Program-made: the position numbers and the translations under genes
Shown: piece after piece, positions 24,201-35,802 of the stretch
How the letters are laid out: each line of letters begins with the position of its first letter
Position numbering within the stretch: position 1 is the first letter of the stretch
Assembly (NCBI GenBank): GCA_963082875.1
Contig: OY720097.1
Span: 17,616,501-17,680,500 of the forward strand
DNA: 64,000 nucleotides
Direction: 5' to 3'
From: Corella eumyota
Lineage: Eukaryota; Chordata; Ascidiacea; Phlebobranchia; Corellidae
Notes under the pieces: model-generated
Told to the model about the DNA's origin: nothing
The model's input: only the letters and a program-made list of their open reading frames with translations
Database searches by the model: none

Positions 24201-27200
24201 AGTCTTTGTAAAATAACAATTTACCACATTTTAAATCTCACCAAAATCGCCGTTGATGCTATTATTATAACTTTCCAATATTTCCTTTGATTCGGTCATG
24301 CTTATATTTGTCAAATACTTCAACAAAACAAACAAATACAGCTGATACAATTTTTATATCGCGTCTTTGGGGTTAATTAAAGCGACTCAAGTGCAATCTA
24401 ACTTTCGAGTATAAGCTAATACAAGTTTAAATCTACGCAGTAACAAAAAACTACTTGAAAGTCCATTAAATGTCAAGTGCTTCAAAAACTTTTTAATTTC
24501 CCAAAATAAATATTTTTAAAAAACATCAACATTAACATCAACACACTTGGGTATAATGTTTTTTTTAACACACGCGTCTAAATATTATTATTAAAGGGAT
24601 ATCTAAACAGCCTTACACTTTCACTATACCATATTATAAAATAGAATTCGAATTTTGCGCTGCGATCAAATGTACACATCAGACCAACGATTTAAACTGG
24701 GTTAATCATAAACCAGCTAAGTCATAAAAACTCAGCGGGAATAACTTTCTCTCCTATCTCTCATTTAAACAAGCAATAACCAAATAACAAAGACCAAAAA
24801 ACATTAAGTTTTAAAGAATAGAAAAAAAAATTAATTTTTGTTTTTTTCGTGAATCTTTTTCAAACCATAAAAATTTTAAAATACTGACGAAGAAATGCTT
24901 GTCGGAATTTTACATTTTCTTGAACCTAATTTACGACTTAATCTGCATTATTGTTTAATAAGTAATATAACAACATTGTGCAAATATTAGCCCATTGTTT
25001 AAACTGTTAAATAAATCACTTACAAAACAACGAAAACTATTTATTATAAAAAGCAAGAAATAAGTCTTAACAATAAATAATATGCTAAATTTAAACAATT
25101 ATAATATGCTTAATTTAAACAATTATAATATGCTAAATATTAAATGTGTGCTTATATAGCTTTGAATTTTATTTTTCTGATTCAGTATTTTAAAAATATT
25201 GAGCTAGTTTTAATTATATATCATCATACAAAATAGAAAAAGAACAATAAAAACTGGGTATTGAAAACAATAAAAACGCGAATGTCAGAAACGTCAACGT
25301 TATGATATATCCGAGTATTTTGATAACACAAACATGTCCGTACACGTGCTTTTAAAAATGCTCTCACCAACCGCCGAATCATAAGTCAACAAGTTATGAA
25401 ATCGGCGTCTGGTATTTGCACAACGATTCGTGAACATTGATTTGAGAGTTGTCGATGCTCGTACGAATATGAGTGAAGGGCGGCGAATTTAAATCGTTAG
25501 AATCGTAAAATAGCAAAAATAATGCGATTTTGATTTAATAATTAAAATAGGAAATGTTTATTCGGTGAAAAAACATTTTTTTTATCTTAAAGCAAAAACG
25601 TTAAGTTTAAATTTTTAAAACAAACATTTAAAAATAGTCAACGCTAAGACGCATTCATATTTAAACGCTATATCCAAATATTATAACTTTACGGCAAATA
25701 AATGCCAAATTAAATGAAAGAGTTTCTAACGTTCTCACGTAACAACTAACAATAGAACTAACAAGTTACCATAGTTGGGACAAAATCGTTTAACAAATTA
25801 AAAGTTTGTATCGTACATAAGATAACATGACCAATCAACAATGTCCAACAATGAGTTAGTTGTTTAATATACCCGCCCATCGATAGGTTTAAATAATTTA
25901 ATGTGCCAGTAATTTGTAATCACTTTTTTGTACATAATATTTTTTGCAGTGTCGTTTTAAATGTAGAAAGAAATGTTAGTTTAACATTATTGTGCAAAAT
26001 TTCTTACCTTGTCATTTAAGAAGCACAAACTTTGGTAAAACACTTTAAATATTTCTCTATATACAATTAGACATACACATAATCTATTTATAACACCTAG
26101 AAATATTAAAACACATTACTAAAACAATGCTAATATTTCGACATGTAATTGCCTATGTTAATTTCAAAATTTCTCACCTAACCCTGACCTTATAAAAGTT
26201 CTAATGACTTTTCAATAAATTTTCTGTTACTGTACTTTACATCGCATAGCAACACGTTAGTTTACCTCCCAGTCTTGTCTTGGTTTATACCTTACTGCCT
26301 GTTGTGTTTGGGATTTTGATTCGGATATCGTTTTATCAGCTTTCTCTTTTCAAATTCAAAAGTTTCTTTGTAAGGTTGTTGTGAGCGTTCAATTTTTCCG
26401 TATTGTTACTTGGACAATAACATTTTGTTATAAAATAATCGAAGCGCAGGCTTCTTTCAGTAATATCTACATCCAGGCCCTTAATTAAAGTGAATGATCC
26501 GACTAAGGCGTATGTGTGTGTTGTATTACCAAATCTTGTCGCACATCGTGTTGTGTGTATTTATTAAACAAGTGTGGGTTGATATTAATTATTCGTGACA
26601 ATGATACCATTATAAAACAGACAAACTATTTTAAGCATAACTAGACATTTGTGATACGAAATAATGTTAATTTAAAGCAACCTTGTTTGACCTTACTATT
26701 TAATCTTATTAAAAATTAAATTTAGCATCTTATTGTGCCACTTTGAACGAATCTAAAGTATTCCAAGACATCTACTAAAATACATCTACCTTGTTTTAAA
26801 TTTGTCTGTGTTTATATCCAACTCCGTATTTCTCGTTCTCAAATAACTAACAACGGTTTATTTCGACTAAACCACCAGTACACAGTACTTGAAGTGACTA
26901 CACTTCAGAGTAAAAGTAAAAGGTACTTTAAATTCTAAACAATTTTGGAACAAAATCGGTAAAGGGGTTTGCGCATATATATTGGCTGCAATTACATTTT
27001 ACAAAATTTTATAAAAGGCTTTCCAATATAGTTCTGGCAAATTTTTATTGTAAAAAGCATATTAAAATCAATAGACTAATGTTAATTTTTTACAATTTTT
27101 TTTAGCCTTCTATACAAATAACGAGATAGCTTCTTTTTTTTTTTTTATCTTTGTATAACAAAGAGATAAGTAGGCTTAGGAGACTTGTTGTTTATAAGCT

Positions 27201-30200
27201 TAAGTTCTGTAAAGTTTAAACTGTGATATACCATTTTTAAATATAAAAACAATTATTGTTTTTGCAAAAATATTTGCATAAACTTTTTTTTGAAAGTTTT
27301 TACGGTTTAAATATATATTGAAAATCTTCAATAAAAATTGCTCTGAGCGTTTTCAATGCAGTAAATAGGTTTAAATATTTTAGTTTAATTAAAACTTACT
27401 GTTTACACCATAGCCCATCATTCCTTTTTTTAACGAAGACTGAATTTCTTTTTCCGCTTTTAAATCTTCGCGCGCTTTTCTACTTGCTCGTAACGCGTCT
27501 TCTTTTTCTCGACTGGTTGTTTCAATTCGTAACTGAAAGTAAATATTGTAATAAAACGTTAACCAACCTTAAATATAAGGTTTAATATTAGAAGAAAAAC
27601 TCGTATTATTTTTCATTTGACGTTTGCTTCTAATTATCTCGGTCAGTATATAAAAAAGGTTTTTAATTTTTATTTGTTTATGGCATTTAGTTTAGGCGAA
27701 TGTTACCTTTAGTTCATCACGTTCGATTTGCATTGACTTCAGTTTTTTGAACAATTCGTCTTTGTCGTGACGTAGGCCTTTTATTCTATATTCGTCCTGT
27801 AAAATAGAACATACAGTAGTCAATAGGACCGAATGGGTTTAATTCGTTTGCCGAAAATACAGGTGGTGGTATGTAATTGTTTAATTTGGGTTTAGCAATT
27901 TCGTTTATTCCTGAAATAATGTTGTAATTGTGGCAACTATTTCTAACACAATTGGGTATCATAATGGACCTTTGTCACACCTAATGCAATTGTTAAAGTA
28001 AAATACTTATTGTGCTCAACAAAACAGAAAAATGTGTTAGTAATAGTAAAACTATAAAAGCTGTTTGTACAATCTAACATTCCTTAAAATCAAATTTAAG
28101 TATTTTTTTTACTTACCAAGCTTTTGTCATTTAACTTTTTTTCAAGAGATTTAATCCGGTCATTTGATTTTCCAAATTGTTTTCCTAAACTTTCGATTTC
28201 AACTTCTCGTTGGTGAACATGTTTTTTTAACAAACAAACTACCTCCTCCAGGGCTCGAACCTTAGACGTCGAGCTTCTGTCTGTTTTGTGGTGACTTGAC
28301 ATTACTAAGCTCTAAATTTTACGAGTTTAAATGAATATATACACTTAAAAAAATAGTTTTATTTGATAATTAGGGTGAAGTAAACACTACGTTAAACAAA
28401 ATATTTGTTAATAAGTTTCTATGCTGCCTAATTCATTCCTAATTGCTGTTTTCTTCTACTTATAGTTTTCTATCTAGCATATTGTATCAACTGAATACTT
28501 GTATTATCTTTATGCAAATTCTATACCTACGTTATCATTTAAAAGACAATTGAACAATTGTATTATCTCTACAATGTACCATATACCACTGGCATTAATT
28601 TTAGGAGTATATACTTTCACTACGTTGTAAAACAAGGGGGCTCTTACTATATACCCGCACAAAACATTTTAAAGTGGCCGGTCAAGAGGAATTGTAGAAC
28701 TGACTGAACGTTGAAACGGTCGATTTGAAATAATGCACATCTTTTTAGTAAACCGAATTTCGGTTGGTATTAGTTTGCAGATAATTAGAAAAGAATAGAT
28801 TCAACTAATAATAGATCGTGCTAATTAAACTCAATAACGATTTTAGCCCGACGTACAACTTAAGCTCTCTCGGTAAGTTATTAACCTACACTGAAGCTTT
28901 GTACTAAAATTTTTCCTGCCATTAAACCTAAAATATTTTTTAGTAAATTTTACTTTTTTATGTCTACATTTATACATATTATAATTTATATTTAAAGCTT
29001 GTACCATGCGATAACAGTTAAATGTCAAAAATCGAAAAGTAAAAGACTAACGGAAAAATTTTAAATGTTGCTGAATGGGCTTCTTATCATAACTTTGTGA
29101 CAATGTCACATGGAAATATTGTTTTTCTAGCAAAACAACTCATACAAATCTTTCCACAAATATTTTAATTTGTGATGAAATATGGCAAAACTACAATTTT
29201 ATTATATAACTTATTGTGGTAATTAATAATTTTTTATTCATAGGCACAAATATCAAACAATTATTTATATTGTTTAATTGTTATAAAAGTGTTCGTTTAA
29301 AAATCAATTTTTAAATTTTAAAGCGTCAGTTTGGTTTGAGAGAGAAGCCCTCTAGTGCCATCATGCGTAATATAATTTAAAAAGATATAATTCCTACCAC
29401 ATCGCTATCAACGTCACTCTGCGTCATTTCCAATTCAAATTTCTGCATTCTTGTCCAAGTTTCATTAAGATCATTTTGTAACTTCTTTAAATCTCGTTCA
29501 CCACGGGCAAGATCATGTTTAATATATGTCATTGCCTTTGCTACTGTTGCCATTTCTTCCGACCTTGAGGTGCTGGACCTGTCCTCCTACAAAAAAGCAA
29601 AGTACTAAAATAGCTTGAGCTTAAACAAAAGCATGACATTTTAATGATTTGTTTTACACCAATTTTAGAATTGTAATGTTACCTGGGGTAAAATATCTAA
29701 ATGAACAGTTCTTAAAAATGTTTCGCCATCCTCCATAACCGAGTCGTCGATGTTATAAAAGGAAATATAAGACCTGGGCGTGCTTACGCTTTCAGCATCT
29801 GTAAACAATGTTTGCTGTATTTGTTAGCATATAAATTAAACAAGCCATTGATTAGGATACTTTTATCTTTTTAAACAAGTAGTCTATCTAAAATGTAATA
29901 TGTTTTTTACCTTTTATATCATTTGGAAAAATATTTCTTCTTGCTGACGTGGACAAATGTGGGTAAATGGTAAGAGATTTAGCGTTGTCTGGAATTGCCT
30001 TTATGGGAGCAAACGTGTTAAAATCCGGTTCATTTGTTACGCTCTTTAATCTTATCTGATTGTTTTCTTGCTGTTCGAATACCAACGAACGTTTTGCTGA
30101 TCCGGCAGATATATATGTTTCATTTGGAACAGGAATGGAAATTGGTTTAGGGGGCGAAGGCTTTAAAATTTCGTTTATTTTATTGTCTAAATCTTTAAAC

Positions 30201-33200
30201 TTTTTGTGAAACGACAATTCAAATTTTTCGGGAATTTTAGCATTCTTAGTAATTTTAGCTCGTTGCACTACGTTTGGTTTTGCAGATTTGTTAAATGTAC
30301 TATCTTGCAACTTATTTTTTAGTTTATGACCTTTAAAGTGCATAGGTGTTGCCAACTTCTCGTAATGAATATCTTCTTTGTTTCCAGGTATAATTTCTGT
30401 TGTTTCAATTACATAATTTTCGTTTTTTCGCTTAAGTTTTGGAGCCATGACTTTCTTTTCAAATGAAGTTGTTATTACTTCATTTTCGTTACTCTGAAGG
30501 TCGGTTAAAAGAAAAGAATGATTGGATGAGTTAGAACCATCAAGATCATCATAAACACGTTCACGACAACCATTTACATTTAAAAGATCTGGGTACTTTG
30601 TAAAATCAATATCCAAAATCGGGTCCCCAAAATCATCAAAATGTAAACTTCTTTTTCTTGAAAATGATGAATCAAATTCTGGCATTTCAGAAGTTACAAA
30701 TTTTTCTTGTTTATTAACATTTGATTTTTCAGTAAAAATTACTCGAAGAGTTGTATTGGAGGCATCTATGGATTTAGCCTTATGTTCTTGAACGTTTTGC
30801 GTAGCTAGAATTTGAGCGGCGTAAGTGTCTAATTTTTCTTTACCCACAGAGTCTTTATGGAAATTAATTAGCTTATTATCTTGAATTGGTATCCGCTGTT
30901 TGGGGGTTTCAGAAAAATTTTCGGTGTGAAATTTTACAACTTTTTTTTCTGAACCGATTGGATTTAAAGGATCACATGTTTGTGCAGTAACTTGTTTAGT
31001 ATTTAGATCATTATTTAACTTTTCGTCATTGCAAGACCCGCCAAGGTTTTCAACCAACAACTGTTTCTCTCTACAGTTAAAATTCTCAACCATGCCTGGT
31101 GTATTTTTGTTTTCATCTCTTATGGAGAATGGCACCGTTTCTATTTTAAATAAGTTACAATTTGGACCCATCGTGTTGGCTTGTTTGAGACATGTGTGAG
31201 TAGCTGTATCGTACTCACTTTCATCATCACTTTCCACAAATGAAACTTGATCCTTTTTACATATGTTAGCGGACTTTGCCTTTCTCAATTTATGTTCGTC
31301 TAAGGATGTCGTTGACTTTATTTCTTGAGGATTATTATCTTTTCTACTTTCAAAATAGGTTGATTCGTTGTTTAGAGGTTCGAAAACCAGTGGTTCGTTT
31401 ATTACAATTTCAGTGCTTTCGTTAGGTAAAGTGTTTTGGAATTGATTGCATTGTTTATGAATATTACCACTGTCCATTACTTCTGGTTCCGTAGCGAGAA
31501 CTTTTCCATCTACATCGTTAATCACTATAATTGGATTCGGAATATTATTGGAAATATTTACTTTAGTGTTGTTGTTTTCTTCCTTAACGTCATTTGTAGA
31601 GCAAGATAGCATGCTGTTCTCCCTGGAAAAACTTTCTAATAGTTCAGTTACGATATTATCAGCAACCTTTTCTAGCTGATGGTCGTATTCAGTTTGATCG
31701 TTTAACTGTTTGGGGTTTTTCTTTAATAATAAACCGGATGAATCAACACTATCTTTAAATTGATTTCTATCATTCGCAATTTTCTTATTACGAGTACAAA
31801 CGGGGGAAATGCTATTTTCTGCTGGGTTTTCGACGTTGCCATTTACGTTAAAACTTGACATAATTTCTTGCTTGCAATTTTGAATCGAATCCATTAATTC
31901 TGAAAAGTCGATTAAAATGTGTTGTTCTTTAGCAACTGTAGGTGTAGCATCATTGTTTTTAGTAGATTTGGATTTATCAAAACGTTCCTTTTCACATAAT
32001 TTTAACTCGTTTAAACAATCTTGAAATTCTTGGAAACTTTCTAAAGATTGAGGTTCTAGCTTTGCTGTCTTATTATGTGAGGTAGGCTCTACAACCTTTG
32101 GGTTGTTTATGTTGTCATTAATTACCACATTATTAGATTCATCCAAACGTTGCTTTTCGCATAATTTTAACTCATTTAAACAATCTTGAAATTCTTGAAA
32201 ACTTTCTAGAGATTGCGTAGCAGGTTCTGTATTCTTACCAGGCGAAGATAGCTCCAATATCTTTGATTCGTTCATTTCGTCAGTGATCACAATATCAGAG
32301 GCCATTTTAATCATGTTTAGTAACCTTTGTGCTCCTTTGCTTACCTTTTCTGGAGTGCTTTCCATTTGAAGTGCTAAGTTAGAGTTACCATTAAAATTGC
32401 AGGCGTTTCCTAGAATCTTTTCAGTTGGTTCATCTTGACTGCCGATGGTTAACTGTTTAGGCGAACTTGCTAGATCTTCTAACGCTTGTATGGTGTCTTC
32501 GCACTTTTTTGTAGCGGACTGAATGTTGTTGTTAGGTTTGTCATCCTTAATTTCTTCTAGGGATATAGATCTTGGAATAAGGCGAGGGTCGTAAGTTAGT
32601 TCTGTACAAATAAAATATATTTCTTTACTTTAAAGTTTTTGCTGGTTAAGATATAACATTTTTGTGCTAATTTAATTTAAATAACCTTTAAACAAATAGC
32701 TTGGAGATTCAATCAATTCTTGCATTCTATTCTCCATTTGGGATATTAACAGCATTCCCTTTCCATTTGATTCTACTGGGGTCACTTCTGAAGAACTTGA
32801 AGTTAAGTTCTCGTCCATTTTTGTGGTGGGTGTCATTGAGTTGTCAAAGTAGAGAATCATCTCTTGGTCTGAAGCATAACTACTTGGCGTCCCGTATCCA
32901 CCATGCCTTTCTCTTCTAGCCTGCAGGTTACCTGCTGCGGATAGGATATCCATTGTCTGTGGTGGTCGGTCAAATGCTACCTCGATTTCAGGCTCAGAAA
33001 GCAAGGAATCTACTTGCAATTGAAATATCGAGATCAATACTATGTGTTGTAAAATTTAGAAACCGTTGAACTTACCGTTATTTGGAAACAAATGAAGGTT
33101 TTCTAACTGCCCAATGTCTTCGATATCTAAATATTTAGGAGTAGAACTTCGATATGGTTCTATTTTCGATGTACACCCGTCACTTTTGTTCGAACTAGAA

Positions 33201-33825
33201 CTGGTGTTACCGCTATATGATGCTAAAAATATTATGTTAAAAATTTTAGCACTAAGCATAACCAATAGTACTTGTATTTATAAGTGTTCTGCAATATTAA
33301 CTACAAAAAATACCTCATTTTGCTACCTGTTTTAGTAGATGCTGACGAGCTTCTTCCACTTTTTCGTCCAGGACTAAGTGACCTAACAGCTTGTTGTATA
33401 TCAGAGTTCATCGAAGAATAAATTGCTCCTATAATACTGTGAGCGGGTGACAGATTACCTAAAAATAAAATTACGATATTAGGATATCAATCGTATTCAC
33501 TTAGATTACACAATTTCTTTTAAAATTAATGTCTTACAAGTTAAAATACTGATATATTATTTTTGTTTTATTTGTGAATTTTTCACACAAATTTTTTTGT
33601 AGAAACAAGTTTACCTTTAGTTTCACTTTCTTTCTTGAGCAATTCTCGTACGCTATGTATATTTAAAGCTTTTGCTGCCCTTTGGTCGATCGAATCTTCC
33701 AACAAACTTTCCCAGGTTATATTAGCTTCATAATTTTCTTCATTCACAATATCACTTGTCACATTTAATCCATCCCATTTCGGATTTTCACGATCGACAC
33801 TACTACCTTCTGCCATTGTTTCCAT
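21271..33825 (-). CDS. Large coiled-coil protein with C-terminal CAP-Gly domain
   Basis: Nineteen exons close in phase to 1,880 residues, in transcription order: 33615-33825, 33327-33458, 33076-33222, 32686-33012, 29911-32601, 29683-29798, 29398-29586, 28117-28311, 27707-27796, 27400-27532, 23713-23888, 23292-23499, 22949-23157, 22561-22756, 22202-22363, 21935-22097, 21603-21796, 21423-21468 and 21271-21328. Residues 1 to about 1210 are polar and mostly disordered; the 2.7-kb exon 5 alone encodes about 897 residues. Residues about 1215-1600 are heptad-rich coiled coil. Ser/Pro/Arg-rich linkers such as SPPRTPRSPKPY follow. Residues about 1803-1877 are a CAP-Gly domain (GTVRYIGHLP, FIGVELDG, GKHAGTFQGKKYFTC, KGIFTPFSKV). 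CAP-Gly domains bind tubulin or EB tails, so a microtubule or centrosome role is likely. The usual GKNDG motif is GKHAG here. Exon 5 carries a 55-residue tandem duplication. I could not match it to a named ortholog. The start at 33825 has a second Met three codons later. Confidence 0.9.
23889..27399 (-). other. Long intron of the CAP-Gly gene
   Basis: This 3.5-kb intron splits the coiled-coil region (between residues 1410 and 1411). Its flanking exons join in phase. It contains a 24-base tandem repeat at 25077-25146, a less AT-rich patch at about 25290-25500, and good donor-like sites on the minus strand near 26006 and 26265 that could belong to alternative first exons. No nested gene was recognised on either strand. 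Confidence 0.6.
25077..25146. repeat. Tandem repeat, period 24, about 2.7 copies
   Basis: The unit TATGCTAAATTTAAACAATT plus four bases starts at 25081 and 25105, with a partial third copy at 25129. It lies in the 3.5-kb intron of the CAP-Gly gene. Confidence 0.8.
31980..32226 (-). repeat. Coding tandem duplication of 165 bases (55 residues) in CAP-Gly gene exon 5
   Basis: The block encoding SLESFQEFQDCLNELKLCEK occurs twice, spaced 165 bases apart (matching DNA from 31996 and from 32161). Over the 55 best-matched bases only about three differ, and all keep the protein unchanged. The linking residues between copies are less alike. The conserved part looks like an amphipathic helix. Confidence 0.88.
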
Positions 33826-35802
33826 AGAAAATTCGTCGCAATTATCGATCCATTAATTGATCATGCTTTGATTTATATTATATTCGTTGATACAAGTGCC
33901 CCCCGTATATAACACTCAAAGGCAATCCGTTTTAAAAAAATTTTAGCCCATTTAGTTTTATTAAACTGTAAATAATCGCTTAAATTTTGACCTGGCTATG
34001 TAAGAAATATATTTAACACTGTGACGAATATATGCTAATAAATCACGCACCTTGAGTATTTGTATAGCCGGGCCTATGAAAGCAGGTATTTAAATGCCAA
34101 TGCGATGTTTGCTTAAAATTTAAATACCGAATTGCTATGAGTACTTTCGATGTAAAAAACAAACATAGGCAAGAAAACAAACCTGTTGTGAATTTTAAAG
34201 CTATTTGTTTATCAAATTAAAACTTAACATTGCGATTTAATTAATAATAAAAGGGTATTACAACTACAGGGAAAGGAAAATTAATTTTCTTTGAGCTGAT
34301 TGTTAAACTTTCAATAACAAACATCCTTTTTAAGTACACATACTTTCTTTGTTACAACTACGCAATTTTTATAAGTTATTGTGAAGAAAAATTTTTATAC
34401 AAAAGCTCTCTTTTGTGTTTTATAAATACAATAAAACCACATTTGTTTAGAAAGCAACATTATTATTTTAACCTAATCTTGTTCTCAAGTTTATCTGGCT
34501 ACGTACATTAAAAATAACGTTTATAAATAACTCAACTGATTAAATAACAACTACTAGGTAAACTCACTGTTTCGAAATCGTCGACCTAATTAACTATCAT
34601 TTACTATTGATATTGTTTGATATCAGCTAAAATACGAGTCTGTTGTTCAAGAGCTTAAGAAAATAAACGTGGGTTAAGAATTTACTATTTATATAGGACT
34701 TTAAAATCTTACATTTTCTAACAATTCACAATGCTGGCATTAAATATTTTTAAGACCTCGGTTCAGTAAAAATCTATTAAGTAATGTTTACATGTCGCTT
34801 TAAGAAGACAAAGGTAAGGCAATGTGCGCCGGCAAATTCACTCATACCAACGTGATTTAGTTATTTGTATATCACATAACAGATCGCCAATCGTTGTAAG
34901 GTTTATACTCACCACAAAGCGATTTTTCTATTGTTTTGCTGCCGTCGTAAGTTTTTATTTCAAACCGTTGATTATCGTATGTTGTTTCATCGGCCGTCTA
35001 TTCGCAGTAATGTAGCAAAACGACAATTAACGAACAATCAACAATAGTAACTTGGTTATTTGATAACCCTTGACACATTGATACAATTAGTAAAACTAGT
35101 TGTAACTCAGGTACGTTAGCGCATGGGCGGACCAGTACCCAGGCAAGTCTAATCATGCAAAATAAATTAACGTTCCAATAGAAGTAAAACAAAAACGTAA
35201 AGAACGTTAATCAACTAGTTTTAAAAATACAAGCTATATTTTGGTAACACATCGCATTACTAGATTAAAAGTTTTGTTAAAATTATGTTTTTTTTTAATT
35301 TGGCCCCATGTTTTGCTTTATATTTAAAATATAACTTTTTTGACTTATGTGCAAAATGCAAATTTTATTTAATATGGAAATAAATTTAAGTAATTTGACG
35401 CTTTTAATATTTCCTCGCATAATTCTGCGCTAAAAAAGGTTGAAGTAATTCGATTTTAGAAACTGTTGTGACTAATTAGCGACTGTAATATAATCCCATT
35501 CAAAATTACATTCCAGCAAAGGTGGCTATTTTTAAATTTGGAACTTAAGACCAACTATTTCATGTCGTAACGTTGTCGTAGCAAAATATTTTTAAAACGA
35601 ATATTGTTTTTCAGATCGTAATTTTACTATTTTTATTTAATTGTTTTAAATGTGACATTTCTTTTTTCATTTACATTTAAAAATCAAAAAAGGTGTCATT
35701 AACATTATATTAGTTTTTCTCAAGTTGGTAGTACCAAACATTTAAAGAAAAATGTATAGTATATCGTTTGTATACAGGAATAATAGTTTGATATTATATT
35801 TG
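33826..35802 (-). promoter_or_regulatory. Upstream region of the CAP-Gly gene, no coding seen
   Basis: Both flanking genes are on the minus strand, so this 2.0-kb gap carries the 3' UTR of adhesion GPCR copy B at its right end and the promoter of the CAP-Gly gene at its left end. No TATA box or other core element stands out. Short open frames on both strands near 34824-35192 overlap each other and look like chance. Confidence 0.45.
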
